Shown here in pieces: positions 29,761 to 41,984 of a stretch of DNA of 64,000 bases; position 1 is the first letter of the stretch; every line of letters begins with the position of its first letter. Position numbers and translations under genes: made by a program. The notes under the pieces are model-generated. The model saw only the letters and a list, made by a program, of their open reading frames with translations, did not search any database and was not told the origin of the DNA. Origin of the DNA: Terebella lapidaria (Eukaryota; Annelida; Polychaeta; Terebellida; Terebellidae); contig OX424570.1 in the NCBI GenBank assembly GCA_949152475.1, positions 18,968,694 through 19,032,693 on the forward strand, written 5' to 3'.

Positions 29761-31130
29761 ATCATATCAAAATTAACATATGTTTTTTTTTTTTTCTAAA
29801 AAAATGCTAATTTTCGTGCAACAAAGTGTTCTTATGTATCGGGCAACTTATTATTTAGGGCATTACATAACATGCATTATTTACTTACGTTTGAATGCCA
29901 TTCTCAATGCAGATGTTGTCTGTCCATGTGCAAGAATGATGTCGAACAGCGTACCGACTAGAAACCATAATCAGGTGTACAGCTGAACAGCTACAGCTGA
30001 ATGAGTCATACTACCTTTTTTCTCACACAGCCATGATTCTGTTTCGTTCGGGTTTTTGTTCTCCCTTTCAAGTCTTCAATTGTATGTATCGTGCATGTGT
30101 GTTCAGACCATCAATGACTATTGAAGTCCCCAGTGATGAATTTACTGTGGGATTAATACCCCCCCCCCCCCCCACGTACCTGATTACCAATTCAGATTTG
30201 TGCACAAAAAGTGGAAGAAAATTTAAGATTGATCGATCGATCATTCTTATATTCTTCGACAATACGGCAACTAGATCCTCTTCAAGTAAACCTTCAGTTT
30301 TTACTCCTTCAGTGTCATAGTGACCGACGTGTTTAGTGTTTAACGTTTAGTTGATCTTTCTCATTTTTATTATTGTCTAATAAGAATTGATATTTGTTTC
30401 TTTTGCTATTGCCGATCGAACCTTTAAAAAATTGATCGTCCAGTTCATCAGAGGTATTAGGTTGCAACTGAATTCTGAAAAGATCCTTTATGCTGCTGCA
30501 AAGCGCAAACGAACATCACAAGTATTGATGGGTGTGTGTTTGTTAAAGCATTGTTGTTCGGAGTCCACCCAGCCATACGTAGTACTCTTAGTCAGGGCCG
30601 ATATTTCTAAAACACTCCACTGAAGGAACGCGCAAATCAATTATGTGGAATCAGCGTTGCCACTCAGTTATTACGTTCATAAATCTGTTTAATCGTGTTT
30701 GACACCTGCCACGCGAAGGCTATTCAAATATAGATCAATGTAAGTCTAATGAAAATGAATGTATCTACAGTCGCTTGGGGTCAACGGGTGAGATGAAATT
30801 GGTACTAGTAGTATCGTATAAATTTACTTGATATTACCAATCAGTAATATCCACTCTAACTATGCCATCCCGAAATATCAGCTCAAAAAGATGCCATTGT
30901 TAGAGTTCATCTCTGAAACCCATGTGACAAGTTTGTGTCGGGCGACGAGTCGTATGATAGCGTCCGTGTCGCTCCTCGATGCACCGAGATATTAACGACA
31001 ACAAACAAACATAGCACCCATGGTGCTGTAGCTTACTGACAGACTAAGATCAATCGTGCTATTGAGGTTAAATACTGAAGGTAGCCTGACGTTAAGTTCA
31101 CGGTCACCAACAGGTCCACAATATATGGTA
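29761..31130. other. No gene seen; two C runs
   Basis: AT-rich. Poly-C tracts are at about 29383-29400 (just upstream) and 30161-30174. No frame is convincing and no repeat match was noted. Confidence 0.45.
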
Positions 31131-31139
31131 ATACAACCA

Positions 31140-31340
31140 TAAGATCTGTCAGCTTTTGTTTGCAGAGGCCAATTTACAGAGATCCTCAAAGTCATCCGAG
31201 ATCAAACTCAAGATCAGCAAAAGATCAAACATAATATTATATGACTTTCTATATGCTCACAATACAAACCTGAGCACTATCTAAAAGTGTTTTGTATACA
31301 TAGGCCAATTTTCACACTTCAGGTTTTATATTTTCTGTAT
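31140..31340 (-). repeat. Single unit of the tandem-unit transposon family
   Basis: On the minus strand: CTGAAGTGTGAAAATTGGCC, GCTCAGGTTTGTATTGTGAG and CATATAGAAAGTCATATA, the unit type of 1-1352. The core 31196-31290 recurs almost unchanged at 32465-32556. Confidence 0.55.
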
Positions 31341-31344
31341 AAAT

Positions 31345-32460
31345 TGCTTTGATATTTCCGTTGAAACCACTATTTTCAAAACAAATGCTGCCGTAAGAAC
31401 AGGAAAAGACATGATCATCGTTCCATACACCTTTCCCAATGGTATGTAATATGGACGGGTAGGTGGCAAAGTGTAATCGCTGGTGTTTCATGTTCAGTTC
31501 ATCCTTAACACAAAGTTACACCACTTTTCTTATATTCACACTAGAAAATAAACAAATAAACATCTACAGGCAATAATCATGAATTTCAGAGTAATTCAAA
31601 ACGAAATATATTTGCAAATATTAATGGAAAGAAAATAAGACAACAATACTTTCCCTGCCAATTTCGCCATCATATGCCAAGGCAAGATGCGGGAGACACA
31701 CAAGGAAATAGCCACTTACGCTAGTACTCATCATGAAAGTCATGAAGGTATTTTTAATTTTCATGTTCTGAACAAAATACAGAACGCACAAGCTATAGTG
31801 AAAGACATCCATCAGAGAACATGGAAAATATGTGTAAAAATCCATGACGTAGTCAGCGGAAAGTTTAGTTTTCTTTGAACTAAGATCGAAAGTATGTCTA
31901 ATCCTTTTCATCCTGGAATCAGCATGACAATTTGTAGTGAAATACACCCATTAACCACTCATGATGAGAAGTAGAGAGCAGCAGAAAATCCAGTGAAATT
32001 AATGGAATGCATAGTGGAGATTGATTGGTTGTCAGCAGTTTGTACTTTTAGTTCCCAACGAGTAGTGCAAACGAATTTTGGTGCGAGCACTCATTCTTGA
32101 TTTTGGGTGTGTTTAATTATTATGCATCTATATATTTCGATTGTAATATGACCCCTATTCAATTTTTAGTTGCCCCTGAAAGCGTCCATGTGGTTTTGCA
32201 TACACTGGCGACTAATTGCTGTAAGAAAACTGCAATGGGTAAATGCTCGTGCTTTGATCGAGACCATAGGCGTATGGCACCGATCGAGTACGGCCATCAC
32301 CTCATATCGCATATAATATAATAACGAGGCACGTAACGCCTGAGTCCCAGCTTCAATTCAAATGCCAAAAAAATCGTTTTGCTTTGTTCCCCCCATACAA
32401 ACGATACCTAGTTGTATTTCATATAGAGTTGTGCAAACCCACCATTTAACAGCACAATAT
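31345..32460. other. No gene seen
   Basis: AT-rich spacer. Overlapping frames on both strands at 31621-31947 have no signature and are taken as chance. Confidence 0.42.
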
Positions 32461-32464
32461 ATTT

Positions 32465-32795
32465 TACAGCATCTGAGATCAAACTCAAGATCAGCAAAAG
32501 ATCAAACATAATATTAGACTTCCTATATGCTCACAATACAAACCTGAGCACTATCAGTGCGAAATTTTACAGCACAATATTGAGCGACAAGGTCAAGGTC
32601 ACGGAAAAGGTCAAAATCGAAAAGTCGCAATAGCGCTGGTTTTATATATTCATTATTAATTTCCCTCTTTAATTTTGTATTTTTTCGATAGTCCATTCCA
32701 CATCATTTGCCATATGATCGATGGTCGTACGATCCAAATTCCCTTATATCGCCCAAGGTCGACAATGTAAGGGTCATCAGCTTTGATTTTTGAGT
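32465..32795. repeat. Composite of two repeat fragments (transposon unit, then family C end)
   Basis: 32465-32556 duplicates 31196-31290 (GATCAAACTCAAGATCAGCA and CTCACAATACAAACCTGAGC). It is followed at once by a family C piece, 32565-32795 (GAGCGACAAGGTCAAGGTCA, ATCGATGGTCGTACGATCCA), the same as 20130-20330. The join suggests that one element inserted next to or into the other and both were then copied. Confidence 0.6.
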
Positions 32796-32799
32796 TATC

Positions 32800-34685
32800 G
32801 TTTGGAAACCAGAAACATTGATTTCATCCCCACGGACCCCGGAGCCGGCTCGAAAACAATGGGTTTCTTCTACAAAACATTTTTTACCAGGAGTGAAAAT
32901 TCGGTGAAGATACATTGAGGCAAACTGAAGTTATCATGCTCAAAACCAAAAAGTATACCATAAGGCATTTCTGCTGAAATGCCATAATTATATTTTACAA
33001 TTTGACATGTATAGTTAACATTCACTTTGATGTCCGCAAAACTATAGTGAATTTACGTTTATACATCAGCTGGAACAGGAAAATGATCTACCGTCAAGGA
33101 GCTCGCTTCACAAATATGGGGTCGTCGCAAACGAGTGCAAATCTGCTAAAGCCTTGCAGGCTTACAATGTGCATACTGATCCCTGACTCTTCACAGGTCA
33201 AATGTTACTTATAAATTCTGCAACATGAATGATATTGTATTTGGTAGCATTATACAGATGCCTTGCTAAACATTTTTCTGGTATGCAGATCAATCCACAC
33301 GTTGTCTTCTAAGGGAATTACATATTGATACGATCACTTCGAGATAATTGTCAACATTGAGATAGTTGGTGATAGTTATTGACTATCTCCAATTCAGGGT
33401 GATTTCAGATACTTATGATTTGAATGCACGTCCTGCTATATGCGTTAATTTGGGAACTTCGAAAGCCACGTATCACTGTCACCCGGGTTTATAACTTGTT
33501 CATCGTTCATAAATTTGGGACATATTTATTCCCGGACGTGCGAAAGGACGGACTTTACGGGCTAACTCCATTTTATACCTTAACTTTCCCGTAAGTCATG
33601 AAAAATTCCCCGTAAAAGTGAACTTTTGGACTATAACATCATAGTTAGGGGCTACGTACGTCTCCCCCCACCCCCCTAAACCTTCCCCCTAAACCCTCTG
33701 TGTTGGCCCGATGATTCAAGTTCACAATCCTAATCAATCATTTTGAACACTGGATTCGTATCATATTATACACTTTCCAATGTGTTATAATGCTCATATT
33801 GAGGTATATGATTTATCTACAGTTCACAAAAACAAGCATCGCTTTAAAACGCGGCGCCACCTAGCGAGCCAGTCCTGAAACTGCATGAAAATAATCGCAG
33901 AGGCTGTCTAAAAAGTTGATATCATGTTTCAAACTGTAATTATGAAATATACATTGTGTTGAGGTGGGTTTACGTACCAAACTTTGGAAGAGAGATGTTT
34001 ATGGAATAAAGGTAGGTATCATTTGTGTGTGTGTGACACAACGCACAACGATTTTATTGGCATCTTAATCGGAGTTGGGACTTTGTTGGTGCCATACGCC
34101 TGTGGCAAGCACATAGTATACGTTCGCAAGCCACGAGCTACTGAAATATAAATATAATATAATTTATTCATTTAGTACCGCGCCACCTTCCAGCACTCAG
34201 TGCTGCTCAGGAGCGCATTACATTGAAATACATAGTAATGCTTAAGAAATAGTATATACGATACAAATAAAAACATTACATCATGTAGTTGATAGACTTA
34301 TTGACTAGTAGATAGTTGACTGGCTGTCCAGTCACCTATTGTGCCCATATACATGAAAAAGAAGACTCTAAATCGTATGTGGTAGCAGTCATATTCGCTG
34401 AGCCATGAAATACATACGGTAAAATGAATCAATTTACATAAATGTACTATGCAATGAATTCATCCATCTCGTATGTTGGACAGGCAGGGGAAAACCAACG
34501 CACGACATCAGAACAGGTCACAAAGAACTCAACTACAACAAATAGGCCTAAGGACATTTCGGTACATTCCCAGACACCCAATCATTTATGAATGAGATAG
34601 GCCAAACCAGAAGCAAGACAAAGCGAGCACAGTCTGTAAACATTGAGTTCACTCATGCTTTCAGCTGGCATCAATAAATTATTTT
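32800..34685. other. No gene seen
   Basis: Mostly unique AT-rich sequence. A short stretch at about 34165-34215 (AGTACCGCGCCACCTTCCAG, ...TGCTCAGGAGCGCATTACA) has the look of a dispersed repeat end, but no second copy is in the window. Confidence 0.4.
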
Positions 34686-34689
34686 TATA

Positions 34690-34875
34690 GGTTGTTGGGC
34701 AGTTGTATACTAATTCCATCAGGTGTACAGTAGAAACAACTACTGATGACGCCAGTGTGTCTTTTGATAAAGTATTTGGTCCGGCTTTGTTTCTATTTGA
34801 AAGTGTTGTCTTTTATGTTTGTTATTGGCATAATCAAAATCTGACTGTATTGGTGGTAATAGATTGATACTTACT
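34690..34875 (+). repeat. Dispersed repeat family D copy
   Basis: Nearly the same as 6970-7195 (GTTGTTGGGCAGTTGTATAC, GGTGTACAGTAGAAACAACT, GATGACGCCAGTGTGTCTTT), but lacking 22 bp in the middle. It is the most similar pair of this family in the window. Confidence 0.65.
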
Positions 34876-34963
34876 TACATACATACATTAATATATCTAA
34901 TTAGCACCTGCTCCTGCAAGTGGCAAAAACATTTATAATCATAGAAAAAGGAATTGCGTTCAC

Positions 34964-35245
34964 TTAGTAACCTGGTTCAGTGTGGTAAACATAAATGGAC
35001 TTGACCAGCCAGTTCTCCATGTCATTGGCCGGAACTTTGCGGATATCCCTAAGTGTCCTTCCAGGGTCTTTAACGGGTAAGCCAAGGGCCCGACGAAATA
35101 AAAACATCCAACACCCCACATTTGGACCGAGTCGCTTGATTAATTCCTCAAAAGATGTTAATTTATTTAGACGGGGTAGCTCGTCCAAGTCAATTTGTTG
35201 ATTTGAATATGAATGCGGCCTTGAAAACAGCATGGAGAATTCCAC
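34964..35245 (-). CDS. Putative terminal exon with a death-fold-like domain
   Basis: On the minus strand the frame ends at TAA after about 90 codons. The stretch FEELIKRLGPN, CWMFLFRRALGLPVKD, TLRDIRKVPANDMENWLVKS has the spacing of a death-superfamily domain (LxxLGxxW, LARxLGL-like helix, then IxxI and a helix with D/E). An acceptor TGTTTTCAAG lies at 35220. The family match is by eye and weak. If right, the protein would act in signalling complexes. The next upstream coding piece (36683-36495) does not join in the expected phase, so the gene may be broken or have an unseen exon. Confidence 0.35.
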   Translation of the reverse strand: MEFSMLFSRPHSYSNQQIDLDELPRLNKLTSFEELIKRLGPNVGCWMFLFRRALGLPVKDPGRTLRDIRKVPANDMENWLVKSIYVYHTEPGY

Positions 35246-35364
35246 TCAATAAAACGCTTTGACAAGTATTCAACAATGCAATTAACGTTTTTTTCTCTAT
35301 TCCGTACGATTTTGACGTTTATCATGTTTATAATTCATATGATGGGAGGGGCGGAAATGCCCTT

Positions 35365-36421
35365 CACGGTGGCCACCCGTTCCGCGTTATTGCTGGTTAA
35401 AAATCAAATTCCGCGTTATTATGGTTAGAGTCCGCGTTATTATGTTAAAATAAACACTGGATGCGAGAAGGTACAGGTGAAATCCGATAAATTGCATCAG
35501 ATACATAAAGTATTGGCATACAACAATAGTTCCACGGAATATCGGAATGTTTTAGTTGTCTATAGACAATAGTTTCATATTTATCAGTTCATTAGTCATT
35601 ATGCACGAGTGACCACAGATATTTTGTTCGCGACTGATCGGACGATGGTTATCAAAATCTGGTGACATTTCCGTGATAGATTAGCCATACAAATCCATAA
35701 ATAAGTAAACCATGATACATAAATGTGTATTGGGATTAGTTCCTTCAGGGAAACGTGAATCAGCTATACAGTTCCCCCACACACACCTTGAATCGATTCC
35801 TGATCAAAATTTTGTTTAGTCCGCGTTATTGCTTATCAAGAACACGCGATATTGCTGGGGAGCCTGATATCTGTGCGTGCAGTCGGCGACATCCATGCGG
35901 ATGATACCATAATATGTTTTCATGTGATGCGCCTAAGTTAAAAAAATATTTTCATAGACAATACTATAATTGGTTGTAGCCCACTGTGAGAGTGATCTCA
36001 GTGTCATGTTAAATTCAACTCCATTTAAAAAGGAAACACGCTTGGATTGTTGAATTAACTTGAAATTGTGTATGTCCTATATATAAAATGAAATTGAGTT
36101 TAGTATATGTTCAGGCAGAAACCCATAAGAGAGATAATACTAGCATCACAAAACGACCCTGGCGAATGGGCAGAGGGAGTCCACAACCAGAAGCCGATGG
36201 GCGGGCTTGTTACTCTAAAGTCTACAAAGTTAATATTCGGCAACTTGGTATGAAATAAAATGAAAATGTCTTGATGTGCACCATAATACCAACTTTTGCT
36301 CGAGCGTGGTGGAATTTGCCGACCTTCGGCAATTTTTTCACCATAATAACGCGAACCCTTACTATAATAACGCGGAATTTGATTTCTAACCAGCAATATC
36401 GCGGAACGGGTGGCCACCGTG
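35365..36421. mobile_element. Transib-like non-autonomous element (CACGGTGG ends, 5-bp CCCTT target duplication)
   Basis: Both ends read CACGGTGGCCACCCGTTCCG inward, and the terminal repeats continue with few differences for about 65 bp. CCCTT flanks both sides (35360-35364 and 36422-36426). Subterminal CCGCGTTATT words occur at least six times. Transib elements, the relatives of RAG recombinase, have CAC-starting ends like CACGGTGG and 5-bp GC-rich targets, which fits well; the first seven bases resemble the RSS heptamer. There is no transposase inside. It sits between two coding pieces of a minus-strand gene and is probably intronic. Confidence 0.72.
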
Positions 36422-36494
36422 CCCTTTGTCTAGTGAGAAAATCAAAATAGAGAACGAGAGAAAATTTAATATTTCATGGTTTCATCCATACCTG

Positions 36495-36683
36495 ACTGAA
36501 CTGCGTGGTAGGTTCTTCACATGCGCCACAAATATGACTACAAGGAAGGCAAAACTGTATTCGATAATCATAATGAAACTCGGTACACAGGAGTGAATGG
36601 AGTACATTATCGAAAGGTACAAATTGTTTGTGTCTTCCTGTATATAGACCCACCTTGCCACATGAAGTTATTCCAATTTTCAC
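36495..36683 (-). CDS. Putative exon, unidentified protein
   Basis: The minus strand is open through KVGLYTGRHKQFVPF, DNVLHSLLCTEFHYDYRIQF and CLPCSHICGACEE, and ends at a good donor CAG|GTATGG at 36494. The cysteine-rich end and codon quality look real. No acceptor is obvious at the 5' side. Family unknown; it could be the upstream neighbour of the death-fold exon. Confidence 0.35.
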
Positions 36684-36689
36684 AGTTTA

Positions 36690-37185
36690 ATCATGCATGA
36701 CTAAAATTAATCTATATTCATAGGACATGGTATGTGCTGACCAGTAAGGCGACTAAAATTCGCAATAATGACTTCGCTATGTATGAACGATATTCCCGTT
36801 AGAGGGCATGAAATGTAAGGTGGGTCTTTACTGAATGACTTCAATGAATTTGCAATTGGCGCAGTTACCCTATTGGTAATACAGGTTAATTTTCCTGAGG
36901 CGAGAAATAACTCTCACTTTGGTCATTGCTGTCATAATCTATACAATAATTTACAATAGTTCACATCGTGTAATGGTCAGTGAAACATAAAAGGTTCGGT
37001 GTGTATTTCTCACTAGAGACGACAGATTCGAACGTATTAACATCTGGATACATATCAACAGTTGTGTGTCAACAGTCATAGAAGCTATAGACAATACTTT
37101 CATCGTGATCTGGTGAAGTATCGTCTGATAAATCGAATTTTCTACATCGCCATTATAAGTTACTGGCAATATTCATATTGCACGG
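36690..37185. other. No gene seen; short spacer before the LINE
   Basis: AT-rich. A 72-codon minus frame here shows no domain. Confidence 0.45.
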
Positions 37186-37228
37186 TTGACTGATTTAGCC
37201 ATTTTAGGCTATACCCCTCGCCCGAGCC

Positions 37229-38755
37229 ATGACTGACCCGGCGTTGGCAGGGGAGACGGTTAGCGACCTGACGCTTGGGGCAATTGATTTTTCACAAACC
37301 GCCTCAGACGTGGAAAATGCAACGATGCTGCTGTTTGATTCCACCTCGGATATTTCTGCGCCGTTAACATCCACTCAAATTCCACGTAGCCAAGAAACCT
37401 CCGTTCTGGGACAACGTTCGTCCGGACGAGAACATAAGAAAGCCACGAAAAAGAACAATCAGAAGGTATGTGTGGCAGATTGCAAACATACAAAGACTTC
37501 CAAAAAATCTCTAGTCCAGTGTCACCTATGCCAAATCTGGGTTCATCCAGAATGTGTTGATGAACAGGACTCTGACATCGTCGGTATCTGGACCTGTGGC
37601 AAATGTCGTGAGAGTGCTTCGATTCTAGACAAAATCCTGACTCTTGTCAAATATCAATGTAGAACAATGATGAGTATGGACACGACGATACATGAACTTT
37701 CCACTCAAATCGAACTACTATAAAAGAAGAGCACTCTCGCAGCACAACTGCAGGCACAGCTGCAGTCTACAACAGAGGAGTGTAAAAGACTCTCCGTCGT
37801 AAACGTCGATCTGCGGACAAAACTAGCTGCGTTGACGCAACAAAGCGCTGAAAGTACATGGAAATCCTTCACGAAGAAGCCCCAAACCCTCCTGATCGGC
37901 AGTAGTATCATACGTGATGTACAAGCGAATAAACTACAGGATACCACAGTAAAATGCTGCCGAGGCGCGAAAATTGAAGATATCCAGAAAGAAGTGTCCG
38001 AGATCTCAAGTGATGAGCATTACGACCGCATCGTTATCGCATGTGGTGGAAACGACTGCGATAGCGATAAAGAAGCACGAGACATCGTCAAAGACTACAA
38101 AGACCTGTGCGACTCCGTCAACCAAAAAAACAAGCAATATCACCGTGTCCAGCATCTGCCCTCGCGCCTGTGAAAATCACGTCACTGACAAAATACACTC
38201 TGTGAACGCTTCGCTACAGGGGATGTGCTTAGACGAAAGGTGGGACTTCGTGAACAACGATCCCGCTTTCCATCTCAGTGACGGGACCGTAAACGACGGG
38301 TACCTGCTTGCAGACGGCGTTCATCTGACGCGATCAGGCACAAACCGTCTGGCGCGCAATCTTAGGCTCAACATTCGAGACGTCAACACTGGTGTATGTT
38401 CAGACAACAGGAACTACCGTCGAACGAAGATCACCCCACCAAACCCAATCTCGGACAACGAAGATCTAAATCATTCATTCTGGAACCATGCCCGACGAAA
38501 ATCAAATATTCCTCGGCGTGCTCCCCAAACAACACCTCCTACTGCATCGTCTTCAACGTCGAATCGAAAATCCATGATGCCCGAGTTCTGCCGTAATTGT
38601 GGTGAAACCAACCACAACACAAAAAGGTGCAGATACAGTTATCCACTGGACTGTAATCTGTGCGGAGAAGATGGACACACGGCCAAACACCACGGCGTCA
38701 CACGGACATCGCACTCCCGCTACAGTGACGACCGGACCTCGTACTCGCGCTAGGA
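37229..38755 (+). pseudogene. LINE ORF1: PHD finger, SGNH esterase, zinc knuckles
   Basis: The first 164 codons include a PHD-type finger (CVADCKH, CHLCQIWVHPECVD, WTCGKC). A stop at 37721 interrupts a frame that goes on with a coiled Gln-rich stretch. It then enters an SGNH hydrolase: GSS in LLIGSSIIRDV (serine block), GGND in VIACGGNDC, and DGVHL in LLADGVHLTRSGTN (Asp-His). A frameshift in an A run near 38125 falls inside the esterase. The C-terminus has zinc knuckles CRNCGETNHNTKRC and CNLCGEDGHTAKHH. Family ORF1 proteins bind element RNA; the esterase is typical of CR1/L2 ORF1. Confidence 0.85.
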
Positions 38756-38864
38756 TGATGGCCAAGACGAGTGTGCCCCCGACCCTGCAGCTCCTCCGAC
38801 CACCGCGGAAATAACTCACAATGTACCCAATACTATTGACTCTATCCTTGAACAATCCAATGAA

Positions 38865-41787
38865 ATGTGCGAACTTGTTCGGTTTTATCATAGATATAAG
38901 CATTGTCTAAAAGTGGGTCACATCAATATAAATAGCATACGTCATAAACACGCCCCTTTATACGAATCCCTTACAAAGGAAGTACTTGATATTCTATTTG
39001 TACAAGAGACTAAAGTTGATGACACCTTTCCTGACGCTCAGTTTCATATACCCGGTTTTAAAACTTATCGAAATGATTGTACATCTAACATGGGTGGTGT
39101 ACTAGCCCATGTGAGAGATGATATTCTCCATCGTAGACTAACGGATATGGAAAACATTGAATGTGAAAATGGTAGAATTGAATGTATCGTCATTGAAATA
39201 ACGATCAAATCCGACAAATGGCTTTTTTGCTCAATGTACAAACAACCCAAAGTAACCAATGGTGTTTTTAATAGAATATTCGAACGTTTTATCTCACAAT
39301 GTTGCAGCATGTATCCAAACATAGTTGTGGTTGGTGATCTAAATGTCAATATGACCAAAGATTCTCATTGTATAGCGGATGTCCTACAAGTTTATGGAAT
39401 CAAAAATGTTGTTAAAAACCCTACCTGCTTCAAAAGTAAAACCCCAACTACTATCGATGTTGTCTTAAGCAATGCCCCCAAAAAGTTACAAGGGGTGTTC
39501 TCATTTGAATGTATGTTAAGTGATTTTCATCACATGGTTTGCTTCGCCACGAAAACGCATATCCCAAAGAAAACACCAAAACGATATCATACCGTTCATA
39601 TAAACATTTCAATGAAGAAAAATATATCCGTGAATTACACGAAGCTCCTTTCCAAGTGGCCGAAATTTTTGACTCGGTGGATGATATATATTGGTTCCAA
39701 GAACACCTCCTGAAGCAAATCATCGATGAAAATGCACCGCTGAAAACTAAAAGGGTCAAACGTGCTCAGTTACCTTTTATGAATGGTAAACTGCGAAGGG
39801 AAATCAATTATAAAAATATGTTAAGGCGTAAATATAAAAAGAATAAAAGTAAAAGAAATTGGGAAAGTTATAGAAAACACAGAAATCTTGTTGTTAAAAT
39901 GCGCAAGGAAAGTTTTGCTTATTACATGAATAAGAAATGTTATACTGGTCAATACAGTGGTGAATTCTGGAAAGCTGTAAAGCCACTCATATCGGATAAA
40001 CACACTAGTAACTGTGATAATTTAACTTTGGTTGATGAAAATGTTGTTGTAAACGACCAAACAATGATTTGTTCTACACTAAATACAAATTTGTCGATAT
40101 TGCTAAACACATTGGGTATGATGACTCAATCCATGGATGTGAAGATGAACATATTGATGATATAACGTCTACATATAATGACCATGATAGTATTCTCTTT
40201 ATACAAAACAATTCTAAATATTCTGGTTTTAACTTCTTCAGTGTATCTAATTCTGTTATGTACGACAAACTTTCTAAAACCAACCCCCGAAAGGCCACAG
40301 GGTTTGATGGGATACCGCCCAAACTGATCAAATTGGGAGCAGAGGCGTTGTGTGGTCCCTTGAGTTTCACCTTAAACACTTGTTTTCAAACATGTACTTT
40401 TCCATCTGCCCTAAAAAACGCTGAAGTATGTCCAGTTCTCAAAAAAGGTGATAGCACACTCAAAGAAAACTATAGACCCATAAGTATTCTTCCGTGCATG
40501 TCCAAAGTCTTCGAGGGAATAATTATTGACCAGATGTCTCCATATTTTGACCACATTTTCTCTCCCTACATGTCAGGATTCCGTAAAGGCCATAGCTGTG
40601 AAAATGTATTACTCAGACTAGTTGAAAACTGTAAGTCTGCCATGGATAAAAACGAAGTATGTGGCGCCTTACTGACCGACCTGTCGAAGGCTTTCGATTG
40701 TTTACCACACAAGCTTTTGGTTGCCAAATTATCCAAATATGGCTTAAGCAAGTCATCATGTAAATTTTTTGCAAACTATTTTATGAACCGAAAACAACGT
40801 GTTAAGCTGGGAAATGCCCGCAGTCAATGGAAATTTGTATCAAAGGGAGCAGCACAAGGCTCTCTTCTTGGTCCTTTCGCATTCAATATTCATCTAAACG
40901 ATCTTTTAAATATGATCAGCGGAATATGTGACGTATTCAACTATGCAGACGATAACACAGTTTGTTGCTATGGTAGTGATCCTACACAAATATGTATGAA
41001 TCTTCAAAGTATTGCACAAATCATGATTTCATGGTTTCGTTTAAATCATCTCAAAGCAAATCCTGATAAATTTCAAATGATCATTTTTGATAAAGAATAC
41101 TGCCCCTACAGTATAAAAATAGACAATTTCACGATCACGGGACAGGAAAAGGTCAAACTATTGGGTGTTGAAATAGACAATAAACTGTTGTTCAAAGATC
41201 ATGTTGCAACCTTATGTAAAAAGGCAGGAAGAAAAATTAATGTTCTAGCAAGACTGGCCTCTCAACTGAATGTCCGTAGTAAACGAATACTGTTCCATTC
41301 CTTCATTATGTCCCATTTTGAATACTGTTCATCAATTTTTCACCTATGTAGCACTAGTGATGCACGCAAAATCGAGAAAATCCAAAAACGAGCATTACAA
41401 CATGTTTATAAGGATTATAACTGCAGTTATAACAATCTAAGGGAATTATCCAATCTTTCTCTCATGCATACCAAACGGATAAGGGGCATACTAATTCAAT
41501 TTTACAAAATTATTCATGGAAAAAGTCCGACTTACTTACATGGTTTCGTAACGTTGAAAGATATGGTTCATGACACCAGAAATGTACTCCCAGTAGCACT
41601 TCCTGACTTCAAGACAATAAGATATGGAAAGAACTCTGTAAGTTATCAGGGTGCTCTTTACTGGAATAAACTACCATCGGACATCAAAAATAGCTCTTCA
41701 TTACGTGAGTTTAAAAACAAAATATCCAAATGGGAAGTTCTATGTGTATGTCAAAACTGTTTAATATGTAATTTGAATAACGTTTGA
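38865..41787 (+). pseudogene. LINE ORF2: endonuclease and reverse transcriptase
   Basis: The endonuclease (38910-39540) has GHININSI, the catalytic glutamate in LFVQETKVDD, VVGDLNVNM, TTIDVVLSN and LSDFHHM, i.e. all core motifs. A frameshift near 39585 leads into the linker (SYRSYKHFNEEKY to DENAPLKTK), and a second near 40068 into the reverse transcriptase. RT motifs: KNAEVCPVLKKGD, NYRPISILP, SGFRKGHSCEN, TDLSKAFDCLPH (motif A), GAAQGSLLGP, and FNYADDNTVC (motif C with YADD). The C-terminal YWNKLPSDIKNSSSLREFK block is typical of the group. ORF2 would nick the target and copy the RNA in place. Confidence 0.9.
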
Positions 41788-41984
41788 GTGTGAATCTGTC
41801 ACTTGTATGTAAATATTATATGACAGCATGATATGTTTTTTCCATCTTTACTTCATCTTGTATATACCCACTGTATCTCATATCATGTCGATTACTAGCA
41901 GCCAACTGCTAATGTTTTTTGTTCAACCTCCACATCGACGTTTTAAATAAACTTTTACTTACTTACTTACTTACTTACAATTGG

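Larger units (their letters stand above)
37190..41981 (+). mobile_element. Nearly full-length CR1/L2-group LINE
   Basis: Order: short 5' UTR, ORF1 (37229-38755), ORF2 (38865-41787), a ~160-bp 3' UTR with AATAAA at 41946-41951, and a TTAC microsatellite tail (about 41955-41980). An esterase-type ORF1, an APE-type endonuclease and microsatellite tails are known traits of the CR1/L2 group. It is not 5'-truncated in its coding part. One stop and one frameshift in ORF1 and two frameshifts in ORF2 mean it cannot move by itself, but the domains are otherwise well kept, so it is fairly young. A target duplication was not found. Confidence 0.88.

Noticed and set aside
31621-31947. 108-codon minus frame as a gene
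   Set aside because: It overlaps an open plus frame, has no signature, and no promoter or splice context was seen.
33660-33705. Telomere-like CCCTAAA words
   Set aside because: Only two or three irregular copies in a C-rich patch; not an array.
37260-40751. Several minus-strand frames of 60-116 codons
   Set aside because: They are shadows of the LINE open frames on the plus strand.
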